From Bradyrhizobium sp. sGM-13 (GTDB lineage: Bacteria > Pseudomonadota > Alphaproteobacteria > Rhizobiales > Xanthobacteraceae): a stretch of DNA of 64,000 nucleotides. Where the stretch lies: positions 62,001 through 126,000 of the forward strand of contig NZ_JAGWDK010000001.1 in the NCBI RefSeq assembly GCF_018398875.1. Direction: 5' to 3'. The notes beneath the pieces were generated by a model. That model made no database searches. It was not told the DNA's origin and worked only from the letters and a program-made list of their open reading frames with translations. Positions 52,594-61,008 of this stretch are shown piece by piece (position 1 is the first letter of the stretch; each line of letters begins with the position of its first letter). The position numbers and the translations under genes are program-made.

Positions 52594-54243
52594 TCAGCCG
52601 GACCTCAATCGGTTGCCGGGCGCATCACTTGGTATCTCGCCCGGCAGGTAGTTCGGAAGCCGGCCCGCCGGGATGATCGCCAGCAGCGCAAGACCGGCCA
52701 TGATCAGCAGTCCGGTCTTCAGCGCACGGAGCCGCGCTTCGGTGTTCACGCGCACCGCTTCCTCGACCTGCTGCGGTGTCGCGGTCGTTCCTTCCATCAC
52801 ACTGCGCAGCCGGTCATTGCTGACGAAGGTGATGTTGTCGAGATCGACCTGGCTCTGGATTTCCTTCGGCAGCACGGGGTTGGCCGCGATACTGCCGAGC
52901 GCGATCGCACTCAACAGACCGACCAGGAGTGCACCCGCCACCGCCGTTCCAACCGCAGCGGCCAGATTTTGCGTGGTGCCGCGCAGCGACCCGACATCGC
53001 CTGCGAGTTCCTTGGGCGAGGCGGTGACCAGCACGTTGAACAACAGCGTTACCAGCGAGCCCTGCCCGATCCCGAACAGAACCAGGCCGATCAGCACAGG
53101 AATCTCGCTCCAGTCGTTGCGCACGACAACGGCTAACCACACCAGACCGACCGTACACAGCAGGAAGCCATAGCGACCGATCTGCCGCGGCGTCAGCCGG
53201 TCGTAGACATTGACGATCAGCATCGCCGTGAAGAACACCGTCAGATTGAACGGCATCATCGCAATCGCGGTCGCAAGCGGCGAGCGCCCCTGCACGATCT
53301 GAATGTACAACGGCACTGAGAAATTAAGCGCCGCCTCCAGCGCGACCACGGCAAACAGCGCATAGACCGCGCAGCGCTCCTCCGGCGAATCGATCACCTC
53401 GAGCGCCAATAGCGGAGTCTTCCCGACGGCCTGACGCCGGTGCGTCCACATCAGGAATGCCTGCCCGAGCACGACGCCGAGAACGATCATGATCGGCGCC
53501 GGCGAAAGGCCGAGCAGATCGAACGGCGCATTGGCGGTGGCCAGCGCTAGCCCCCATCCGTTCAGATTGTTGAAGCCGAAACTGATGAGAACGATCGCCG
53601 ATGCGGCCAAAACCACACCGAAGATATCAATCTGCACATCCGGGCGGCCATAGTCGCGCTTGAGCCGGAAACTCAACAGGAACACAATCGCGGAAACCGC
53701 GATCAGGATGCCGAATGCGGGCCGCCAACCGATATAAGTGCCGAGCACGCCGCCGATGATGAACGCCAGCACGCCGGCCGCCGCGCGCGCGGAGCCGAGC
53801 GCACCCACCGCCGTCGCCTGCTGCCGTCCCGTGTAATTCTCGGCAATCAGCGCCACCAGTGACGGCACGATCACGGCGCCGGCCGCGCCGCAAAGCGCTT
53901 GCGCTGTGATCATCAACGTCGCCGTGGGACTGAAGGTCATCAATATCTGCGACGCGCAGAACAGGATGACGGCGAAGCGGAACACCTGCAACGCGCCGAA
54001 TCGTTGCGCGAGTTTTGCGCCGAGCATCACGAAGCCAGCCACCAGCATGGAATAGGCCACGATACCCGTCGCAACCGTCGTCGGCGGGACGCCAAAACTC
54101 TTCACCATCCCGCCGAGCGCCACTGGTAGCGAGGCGACGTTGTAGGACATGATCATCTGGCCGAGCGCGATGGCGATCATCGGTACCCATGACTCCCGCG
54201 CACCTTCCCGGATTGCTCCGATCGACATCGAGTGCGTCGCCAT
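52594..54243 (-). CDS. MFS transporter, DHA2 (EmrB/QacA) family, 14 TMS
   Basis: A 549-residue drug:H+ antiporter-2 type permease with about 14 hydrophobic segments. ALGQMIMSYNVASLPVALGGMVKSFGVPPTTVATGIVAYSMLVAGFVMLGAKLAQRFGALQVFRFAVILF is helix 1-3 with motif A-like GAKLAQRFG; EVIDSPEERCAVYALF and FGIGQGSLVTLLFNVLVTASPKELAGDVGSLRGTTQNLAAAVGTAVAGALLVGL are typical. A long periplasmic loop lies before the last helix. The start is ATG 54243. It sits between the Trp/Arg-rich protein and glutaminase genes on the same strand. Confidence 0.92.
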   Translation of the reverse strand: MATHSMSIGAIREGARESWVPMIAIALGQMIMSYNVASLPVALGGMVKSFGVPPTTVATGIVAYSMLVAGFVMLGAKLAQRFGALQVFRFAVILFCASQILMTFSPTATLMITAQALCGAAGAVIVPSLVALIAENYTGRQQATAVGALGSARAAAGVLAFIIGGVLGTYIGWRPAFGILIAVSAIVFLLSFRLKRDYGRPDVQIDIFGVVLAASAIVLISFGFNNLNGWGLALATANAPFDLLGLSPAPIMIVLGVVLGQAFLMWTHRRQAVGKTPLLALEVIDSPEERCAVYALFAVVALEAALNFSVPLYIQIVQGRSPLATAIAMMPFNLTVFFTAMLIVNVYDRLTPRQIGRYGFLLCTVGLVWLAVVVRNDWSEIPVLIGLVLFGIGQGSLVTLLFNVLVTASPKELAGDVGSLRGTTQNLAAAVGTAVAGALLVGLLSAIALGSIAANPVLPKEIQSQVDLDNITFVSNDRLRSVMEGTTATPQQVEEAVRVNTEARLRALKTGLLIMAGLALLAIIPAGRLPNYLPGEIPSDAPGNRLRSG

Positions 54244-54316
54244 GGTGTCCTCCCGAGCGGCTCGGTTCGGGATCGATCGAGCTATCCACTCGATCAATCC
54301 ACTCTTTGCATCTGCT

Positions 54317-55315
54317 TCAGTTTTCCGGTTGCGATACGAACAGATCCATTCCCAGCCGCTGCGAGAGGAATTTTGCCGCGAGCTGTCCCTTCACGCTGTT
54401 GCCGGCCGCGTCGAGCGGCGGCGCGAAGGTGCCGAAGCCGCCCTTCCCCGGCGAGACCGCGACGATGCCGCCGCCGATTCCGCTCTTCCCGGGCAGGCCG
54501 ATGTCGTAGAGCCAGTCGCCCGACGTCTCGTATAGGCCGGCAGTAATCATCACGGTCAGCGCATAGTGACAGACTGCAGCATCCACCACGCGCTGCCGGG
54601 TAACCGGATTGACGCCGCCGTCCGCCAGCGTCGCGCCCATGACCGCCAGATCCCGCGCACTCACATTCAGCGAACATTGCTTGGTATAGAGATCGGTCGC
54701 CTGCTTGGCGTCGCAATAGATGCGGTCGTAGCTCTGCAGCAGCCGGGCGATACTGCGGTTGCGATAGTTGGTTTGCGACGCCGAGGCGTACACCTCTTCA
54801 TTGAGCGCAAGCTTGCGCCCCGCAAACCGCGACAACCCGTCATGAATGAATTGCCATTGGCCTTCGGCCGTCAGGCCCGGCACGAGGCTGGTGGTCGCGA
54901 TCGCGCCCGCGTTGACCATCGGGTTGGTGCGGCCACCGCCCTGCTCGATGGCCGCGAGGGAGTTGAAGGGCAACCCGGTGGCGTTCGCCCCAAGTCTTCT
55001 GCGCGCCTCTTCCGGGCCGATCGTCTCGCAGACCAGCGCGAACACGAACGGCTTCGATACGCTCATGATCGAGAATTCATATTGGGTGTCGCCGGCCTCA
55101 TAGAGGCGCCCGCTGGTGCCGGCGACGCAAATCCCGAACAGTTCGCGGGGAACCCTGGCAAGGGCCGGATAGACCTGTGAATTTTGTCCCTCGCCATTCG
55201 ACTTGAAGCGCCGATGGGCATCGGACACCAACCTCTGCACCATATCTGGCTCGGGCAGATGTCCCGTCGAGATGTACGGCCGTTCTGATCGTTCCGAGAT
55301 CAAGCGTGAGTCCAT
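54317..55315 (-). CDS. glsA: Glutaminase
   Basis: A 332-residue serine-dependent beta-lactamase-fold glutaminase converting glutamine to glutamate and ammonia. It contains the catalytic SxxK in FSIMSVSKPFVFALV, EQGGGRTNPMVNAGAIATTSL, the NEEVYASASQTNYRNRSIARLLQSY helix, YTKQCSLNVSARDLAVMGATLADGGVNP and the C-terminal GLPGKSGIGGGIVAVSPGKGGFGTFAPPLDAAGNSVKG. It is complete compared with E. coli YbaS (310). The ammonia released can neutralise acid; an HdeD gene nearby makes that role plausible. ATG 55315 follows GGAGGAGTCCC. Confidence 0.95.
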   Translation of the reverse strand: MDSRLISERSERPYISTGHLPEPDMVQRLVSDAHRRFKSNGEGQNSQVYPALARVPRELFGICVAGTSGRLYEAGDTQYEFSIMSVSKPFVFALVCETIGPEEARRRLGANATGLPFNSLAAIEQGGGRTNPMVNAGAIATTSLVPGLTAEGQWQFIHDGLSRFAGRKLALNEEVYASASQTNYRNRSIARLLQSYDRIYCDAKQATDLYTKQCSLNVSARDLAVMGATLADGGVNPVTRQRVVDAAVCHYALTVMITAGLYETSGDWLYDIGLPGKSGIGGGIVAVSPGKGGFGTFAPPLDAAGNSVKGQLAAKFLSQRLGMDLFVSQPEN

Positions 55316-55814
55316 GGGACTCCTCCACCCGGCTGCTCGCAAGGGTCGAGCGGTCGGCAACGCAAATTACACGCCGATAGGCGGTCTGCGTTGACCGCCT
55401 CTCATTGCAACTGAGCAAACGCTCGAAAGTGCATTGAGTCAATCGTACAACCTTAACGTAGTTTAGGCGCCCGCTACAAAGTTTTGTGATGAGTCGCATG
55501 ATGCTGATCATCTATCGACAAACCTCGGCGAATTAGAAACCAATTTGACCGAGCGCGCTGTCACGGGTTTGGTGGGAGCGATCAGCGAGCCATGATGCGC
55601 TCGCTCGCAGGTTGTGATACAGTCAAAACTATGCCGTGCGCCGCCAAGGCGAAGCTGCCTGCCGTTGGCAAACCGCGGCTCTGCGGGATCGTCCTGATCG
55701 GCCGATTTTCCCGACGAGCTGTGTTGTTTGCTTCACTGCCGCAGAAAGGCGTCGACCCCTCGCGCGCCGCGTATGACTCGGACCGTCCATCACATCGAGT
55801 TGGAGGATACGAAG
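55316..55814. other. Divergent intergenic region glsA / DUF1269 gene
   Basis: About 500 bases with no convincing gene. It holds a perfect 8-bp hairpin AGGCGGTC-TGCGTT-GACCGCCT at 55379-55400 and an AT-rich patch (55430-55510) likely to contain promoters. The ORF from 55592 is an out-of-frame shadow of the DUF1269 gene. Confidence 0.5.
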
Positions 55815-56333
55815 ATGTCAGATCTGAGCGCAATCATCTATCCATCGGAAGCAAAGGCAGAAGAAGTACGGCAGCGCCTGTTCAAGTTGCAGAAGGAATA
55901 CCTGATCACGATCAGCGATGCCGTGATTGCGGTGAAGACGGAAGCCGGCCCCGTCAAGCTCAATCAGTTCGTCAACACGACAGCGGTCGGAGCCGTATCG
56001 GGCAGCTTCTGGGGACTGCTGATAGGCGTGCTCTTTCTCAATCCCATACTGGGCGTCACCCTCGGTGCGGCGTCCGGTGCGCTCGGCGGCGCGCTGTCCG
56101 ATTACGGCATCGATGACGCATTCATGAAGGATCTCTCGACAAGCCTGCAACCCGGCAACGCTGCGCTGTTTGTTCTCGTCAAGAACATGACCGCTGACAA
56201 GGTGCTGCGCGAGATCCAGGACGCTGGCGGTACCGTGCTCAAGACGTCGCTGGATGACAGCAAGGAGCAGAAGCTTCGCGAAGCGCTCGCAAAGGCGAGT
56301 GCCGAGCAGCCCCCACAGACGGACGCCGCCTAG
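55815..56333 (+). CDS. DUF1269 membrane-associated protein
   Basis: The 172-residue protein matches the DUF1269 family: AIIYPSEAKAEEVRQRLFKLQKEYLITISDAVIAVKTEAGPVKLNQFVNTTAVGAVSGSFWGLLIGVLFLNPILGVTLGAASGALGGALSDYGIDDAFMKDLSTSLQPGNAALFVLV. Two Gly-rich hydrophobic segments in the middle form a glycine-zipper membrane hairpin. The N- and C-terminal parts fold like ferredoxin-type stress domains. GTTGGAGGATACGAAG precedes the ATG. The function is unknown; such genes are commonly stress-induced. Confidence 0.92.
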   Translation: MSDLSAIIYPSEAKAEEVRQRLFKLQKEYLITISDAVIAVKTEAGPVKLNQFVNTTAVGAVSGSFWGLLIGVLFLNPILGVTLGAASGALGGALSDYGIDDAFMKDLSTSLQPGNAALFVLVKNMTADKVLREIQDAGGTVLKTSLDDSKEQKLREALAKASAEQPPQTDAA

Positions 56334-56401
56334 CTCTGGCGGACGAGGTCCGTAGGACCTGCCGGTGGCGGTAACGATAGCGCGGCCGGCCTCCTCGAAG
56401 G

Positions 56402-57988
56402 ATGCGCTCAGCAAGGACGGCTTTCATGCGCCGCGCAAGCGAAGCAGGCACTGAGACGGCCAGGGCAAGCACGCCGGCTATCCTCGACGCGATCGAGCGG
56501 ATCGGCAACAGCGTTCCCCACCCGGTTCTGATCTTCCTGATTCTGATCGCCATTGCCGTGATCGCTTCGCACCTGCTCTATTTGCTCGACGCGTCGATTT
56601 CCTATCAAATCATCAATCCGACGACCCACGGCACGGAGACCGTGACAGCCCGCGCCAACAGCCTGCTGACGACGGAAGGTATCAGGCACATCTATACGCG
56701 GCTGGTGCCTAACTTCATGGGCTTCAGCGCGGTCGGACTGCTGATCGTCGCCATGATCGGCGTCGGTGTCGCCGAGGAATCGGGCCTGGTCAACGCCTGC
56801 ATCCGCAAGCTCGTCGCCGCCTCACCGCGCTGGACGCTTTCGTACATTCTTGCCCTCGTCGGGATCCTCTCGAGTGTAGCCTCCGATGCGGGTTACCTCG
56901 TGCTGATCCCGCTCGCCGGCACGGCGCTGATGAGCGTCGGCCGGCATCCGCTGGCGGGTCTGGCGCTAGGCTTCGCGGGCGTGGCCAGTGCCTTCAGCGT
57001 AAACATGCTGATCAAGCCGCTCGATGCCGTCCTCACCGAACTGACCAACGACGCCATTCACATCGTCAACCCATCACTCTCGATCGAAGTGACAGCCAAT
57101 TTATGGTTCTCGATTGTGTCTGTCGTCGTATTGACGATCGTGATTGCCTTGATCACGGAGCGGATCATTGAACCGCGCCTTGGCGCGTATCGCGAGGATC
57201 AGGCCAGCGCAACGCTGCCCCCGCACGAGGGCGGACAACTCTCCGCACGAGAGACGCGCGGCTTGAGGTATGCCGCCGCGGGACTGCTGGCTGTCACGCT
57301 GGTCTTCTGCCTGCTGACGCTGCCGCCATGGGCCCCTCTCCGCGATCCAGCGACCGGAGCGCTGGTCGGCAATTCACCTTTCATGAACGGGCTGATCGGC
57401 CTCGTCATGATCTTGTTCCTGGTGACCGGCATCGCCTATGGCATCGGCGCAGGAACAATCAGGCACGCTACCGACGTCATCGATGCGATGACCAAGGCGG
57501 TCTCGGGCATGGGCGGCACGATCCTGCTGTTCCTGGTCATCAGCCAGTTCGTCGATTACTTCACCTACAGCAACATTCCGACGCTGCTTGCGGTCAAGAT
57601 GGCGGATACCCTGAAGGACGCGAGCATCGGCCCGCTATGGCTGTTGCTGGGACTTATTGCGGTGGTTGCAATACTCGATCTGGTCTTCACGCCGGCTATC
57701 GCCACATGGGCGATCTTTGCGCCAGTGTTCGTCCCGCTGTTCGTGCAGTTGGCCGTCGATCCGGCGGCAGTTCTGGCAGCATACCGGGTCGGAGACGGGC
57801 CGATGAACTCGATCACTCCGCTCAATCCTTACTTCGCGCTCGTTGTCGGCTTTGCCCAGAAGTACGACCGCAGGGCAGGCGTCGGCACCGTCATCGCGCT
57901 GATGCTGCCCTATGTGCTCTACATGTCCGCACTTTGGACACTTCTTTTTGTCGCGTGGTACCTGTTGGGCCTCCGCTGGGGCGTTTAG
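56402..57988 (+). CDS. AbgT-family transporter
   Basis: A 528-residue AbgT-family permease: AILDAIERIGNSVPHPVLIFLILIAIAVI, IGVGVAEESGLVNACIRKLV, SSVASDAGYLVLIPLAG, FAGVASAFSVNMLIKPLDAVLTELT, FVDYFTYSNIPTLLAVKMAD, LDLVFTPAIATWAIFAPVFVPLF and DGPMNSITPLNPYFALVVGFAQKYDRRAGVGTVIALMLPY are all family landmarks. AbgT imports p-aminobenzoyl-glutamate; several relatives export sulfonamides by proton exchange. The start is either ATG 56402 or ATG 56426; the latter has AAGGACGG upstream. Confidence 0.93.
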   Translation: MRSARTAFMRRASEAGTETARASTPAILDAIERIGNSVPHPVLIFLILIAIAVIASHLLYLLDASISYQIINPTTHGTETVTARANSLLTTEGIRHIYTRLVPNFMGFSAVGLLIVAMIGVGVAEESGLVNACIRKLVAASPRWTLSYILALVGILSSVASDAGYLVLIPLAGTALMSVGRHPLAGLALGFAGVASAFSVNMLIKPLDAVLTELTNDAIHIVNPSLSIEVTANLWFSIVSVVVLTIVIALITERIIEPRLGAYREDQASATLPPHEGGQLSARETRGLRYAAAGLLAVTLVFCLLTLPPWAPLRDPATGALVGNSPFMNGLIGLVMILFLVTGIAYGIGAGTIRHATDVIDAMTKAVSGMGGTILLFLVISQFVDYFTYSNIPTLLAVKMADTLKDASIGPLWLLLGLIAVVAILDLVFTPAIATWAIFAPVFVPLFVQLAVDPAAVLAAYRVGDGPMNSITPLNPYFALVVGFAQKYDRRAGVGTVIALMLPYVLYMSALWTLLFVAWYLLGLRWGV

Positions 57989-58026
57989 CCGGAGACGGCG
58001 CGAGCGGCAGGATGCGGTATTGAGCA

Positions 58027-59805
58027 ATGACGAAGCCGATCTCCGAACGACACGCCATCAAAGCCGCAAAGAATACGCTGGTCGATCCGCGCGACGGCGA
58101 TATCGAGGATGATGCCGCCAGTCCGGGACAGCGGTCGCTGCTGGCAATCGCCGGAAGCCTGCTGGTCGAAATCAGTTTGCCGAAGCTGTTGTTCGCCTGG
58201 ACGGTCTTGCTGTTGTTGCCGTCGGTGTTGCTCGGTCTGGCGCCGTTGCTGGCTTCGGCCTGGTTTTCCACCTTGTCGGAACAGCTTGCAGCGCTGACCG
58301 AAATCGGCACCGCGCTGTTACTGGCCGCGATCGTCGCGGTGGGATGGGTCGGATGGCGCCCGCTGCTTCGGATCGCCGAGATCAATTTCTGGTCGCTCAA
58401 TGCACTCGCGGTGCAGCCGGGCTATGCGTTTGCGCGCGAAGCCTTGCGTCATCTGACGGAACTGATCGTAGGAAAAAACTTCACCCCTGCCGGCCGGGCG
58501 CGCTTGCGCAGCGCCAATTCGGTTGGCGCCGGCATCATGTTGTCGGCATGCGCGGCGGTGATCGCGATACTCGCCTGGCCTGCCTCGCGTTGGGCTGGTA
58601 ACTGGAGCGATCTGCTCTTGCTGCATCGGCTCGCCGTGCCCACGCTTGCGAATGCAGTTGTACTGATGGCAGGCTATCTGGCGGTCGCATCGCTGGTTTG
58701 GGGTTTTGCCGATGCCAGCATGCCTCAACCGCTAGATCTTGCCATGTTCGATGCCGCCTCGGCCGAGGGCCGGACTTGGCGCGTTGCGCATCTGTCGGAT
58801 ATTCACGTGATCGGCGAGCAATATGGCTTTCGCATCGAAAGCGGGCGGGCTGGTCCGCGCGGCAATGGCCGGCTCAATCGAATTCTCGCGCGGCTGGCCG
58901 CCATCCACGCCAGCAATCCGCTCGATCACGTTCTGATCACGGGCGACATGACCGACGCCGGTCGCGCCAGCGAATGGGCATTAGTCCTCGAAGCACTGGC
59001 GCGCCACCCGGAGCTTGCCGCGCGCACGATCCTGTTGCCGGGCAATCACGACGTCAACATCGTCGACCGCGCCAATCCGGCTAGGCTCGACCTGCCGTTC
59101 AGCATCGGCAAGCGGCTGCGGCAGATCCGGACGCTGTCGGCGATGGCGGCCGTGCAGGGCGAACGGGTGCACGTCGTCGATGCCAAGGGAAGACCGGCCG
59201 CTACGTTGCAACAGGCGCTGGCGCTGCACCGCGACGCGATCGTGGCCGTTGCGGAGTCTGGAGGTTTGCGCCGTGTCGCCGCGCTGCGCAGCCTCTTCGA
59301 CGACCAGTTTCCGATGATCCTCCCGCCGGAGCCGGCAGATGGCCTCGGAATAGCTATCCTGAACTCGAATGCAAAGACCCACTTTTCCTTCACCAACGCG
59401 CTCGGACTGGTATCCGTCGAACAGGCGCATCGCCTCGAGGCAGCCATCGGATATTTTCCGCGGGCGCGCTGGATCGTCGCATTGCACCACCACCTGGCGG
59501 AATATCCCATGCCGGTGAAAGCATTTTCCGAGCGCATCGGAACGGCGCTGATCAACGGCAGTTGGTTCGTCCGCAGATTGGAAGCGCTGGGAGATCGCGC
59601 CGTCGTGATGCATGGCCACCGTCATATCGACTGGATCGGCGCATGCGGCGGGCTAAAAATCATCTCCGCTCCGTCGCCAGTGATGGGTGCGACCGACGCT
59701 GCGGCGACGTACTTCTATATTCATTCGCTGACGGCCGGCCATGATGGCCGGCTGGGCCTGTTGCCGCCCGAGCGGGTAGAGATCGAAGGCGAGACAGCCG
59801 ACTAG
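58027..59805 (+). CDS. Membrane-anchored metallophosphoesterase
   Basis: The 592-residue protein has an N-terminal membrane domain with 4-5 helices (residues ~40-235) and a C-terminal calcineurin-like phosphoesterase: VAHLSDIHVIGEQ (DxH), LITGDMTDAG (GDxxD), TILLPGNHDVNI (GNHD), IVALHHHLAEYP, and MHGHRHIDW (GHxH). All five metal-binding blocks are present. The long membrane domain in front is not a common architecture for this fold. Likely substrates are cyclic nucleotides, lipids or phosphodiesters; none is indicated. It follows the AbgT gene by 38 bases and ends 4 bases into the convergent AI-2E gene. Confidence 0.88.
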   Translation: MTKPISERHAIKAAKNTLVDPRDGDIEDDAASPGQRSLLAIAGSLLVEISLPKLLFAWTVLLLLPSVLLGLAPLLASAWFSTLSEQLAALTEIGTALLLAAIVAVGWVGWRPLLRIAEINFWSLNALAVQPGYAFAREALRHLTELIVGKNFTPAGRARLRSANSVGAGIMLSACAAVIAILAWPASRWAGNWSDLLLLHRLAVPTLANAVVLMAGYLAVASLVWGFADASMPQPLDLAMFDAASAEGRTWRVAHLSDIHVIGEQYGFRIESGRAGPRGNGRLNRILARLAAIHASNPLDHVLITGDMTDAGRASEWALVLEALARHPELAARTILLPGNHDVNIVDRANPARLDLPFSIGKRLRQIRTLSAMAAVQGERVHVVDAKGRPAATLQQALALHRDAIVAVAESGGLRRVAALRSLFDDQFPMILPPEPADGLGIAILNSNAKTHFSFTNALGLVSVEQAHRLEAAIGYFPRARWIVALHHHLAEYPMPVKAFSERIGTALINGSWFVRRLEALGDRAVVMHGHRHIDWIGACGGLKIISAPSPVMGATDAAATYFYIHSLTAGHDGRLGLLPPERVEIEGETAD

Positions 59806-60836
59806 AGCTTGCCGGGTTTCTCCGGCTCCGGTCCGCCGAGCAGATCAGCAATCCAGCTGCTCGACGGATGCTGGGCACAGAAGGTGAGTGTGGCGAGCGC
59901 GATGGGCACGCCGATGAAGGTCCCGAACAGGCCCCACAGGAACGTCCAGAAGAAGATCGCAAATAGCACCACCACCGGCGAGATCGACAACAGGCTGCCG
60001 GCCACCCGCGGCTCGATGTAGCTGCCGACCGCGAATTGAATGATGTTCAGGCACACGAATACGCCGAGCACCGCCGGCCAGGTCTCGAACTGCGTCATCG
60101 CCAACAGGGTTGGAAACAGTGTCGCAACGAACGGGCCGATGAACGGGATATAGTTCAGCACGAACGCGATAACGCCCCATTCGAGCGCGAATGGCAGCCC
60201 GGTAATCCAGGCGAAGCTGCCGACCAGCAGGCCGGTGACGGCGCTCATCTGCGTCCGCACCAAGAGGTACTTTCGGAACTTCGCCGCGGTCGCTTCGCTG
60301 CCGTCGAGCAGCACGCGTGCTGCAGTACGGTTGTCCAGCCGTTCGATGTTTCGCCTGATGCTTTCGACTTCGAGAAGCCCCAGCATGACGTAAACCAGCG
60401 CAATCACCCAGAAGCTGAGTGTCGTGTTCACCCGTCCGGTGACATATTGCGTGGCGCGCAGCAGCCAGCCTACGTTGAAATGTTCGGCCCACAGGCCCGC
60501 AACGGACACGCCGTGGCCGTCCAGCCAATCTACCGTCGCCGCATAAAGGGCCTGGTAGCGCGCCAGGTCGGCGAGCAGTGACTGCCCAACCCGACCAAAT
60601 CCCCAGGCTGCGAGCGAGGCGAAGCCGAGGCAGACTGCCACGGTGGCGACAATGGTGATCGCCAGCGCGGCAAGTTTTGGCATCCATGACTGCAACTGCT
60701 TCTGGATCGGCCACACAATCGCAATGATGAACAATGCCGCCGCAAGCGGCGCGAACACACTGCTCGCCTGAGCCAGCGCCGCCGTGACCAACACGGCCGC
60801 GATAATTCCTGTGGTGGTCTTTAGTCCGAAGCCCAT
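59802..60836 (-). CDS. AI-2E family transporter (PerM/TqsA-like)
   Basis: A 344-residue membrane protein with 7-8 hydrophobic segments matching the AI-2 exporter family: FAPLAAALFIIAIVWPIQKQLQSW, the central amphipathic linker, YVMLGLLEVESIRRNIERL, LLVGSFAWITGLPFALEWGVIAFVLNYIPFIGPFVATLFPTLLAMTQ, ISPVVVLFAIFFWTFLWGLFGTFIGVPIALATLTFC. NYIPFIGPFV and the terminal P.A are the family signature. The transported compound is unknown; homologues also act as Na+/H+ antiporters. Confidence 0.92.
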   Translation of the reverse strand: MGFGLKTTTGIIAAVLVTAALAQASSVFAPLAAALFIIAIVWPIQKQLQSWMPKLAALAITIVATVAVCLGFASLAAWGFGRVGQSLLADLARYQALYAATVDWLDGHGVSVAGLWAEHFNVGWLLRATQYVTGRVNTTLSFWVIALVYVMLGLLEVESIRRNIERLDNRTAARVLLDGSEATAAKFRKYLLVRTQMSAVTGLLVGSFAWITGLPFALEWGVIAFVLNYIPFIGPFVATLFPTLLAMTQFETWPAVLGVFVCLNIIQFAVGSYIEPRVAGSLLSISPVVVLFAIFFWTFLWGLFGTFIGVPIALATLTFCAQHPSSSWIADLLGGPEPEKPGKL

Positions 60837-60920
60837 TTCGGGTTCCTCCGACCGTGGAGCAACCCGAGATTGTCAGCGGCATCGTGCGGCGGCAAGCATG
60901 GAAGTGCCGCGCGCTGCAAC

Positions 60921-60936
60921 CGTGACCGCGGTCACG
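60921..60936. promoter_or_regulatory. Perfect 16-bp palindrome, candidate operator
   Basis: CGTGACCGCGGTCACG is a complete palindrome in the 172-base divergent region between the AI-2E and caspase-like genes, 73 bases before the latter. Typical of a homodimeric regulator site; the regulator is unknown. Confidence 0.5.
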
Positions 60937-61008
60937 TACGACAGCCCGCACCCGGCTTAGCATCCCAGCAGCAAATCTCGCAACGAGGTCTCGCCTGAGG
61001 AGGCAGCC

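Noticed and set aside
55379..55400. 8-bp hairpin AGGCGGTC/GACCGCCT as terminator
   Set aside because: It lies upstream of glsA in a divergent region with no T-run and no gene ending there; recorded only inside the intergenic entry.
55592..56116. 174-codon plus-strand ORF upstream of and overlapping the DUF1269 gene
   Set aside because: It overlaps the well-supported DUF1269 gene in another frame and has low-quality composition.
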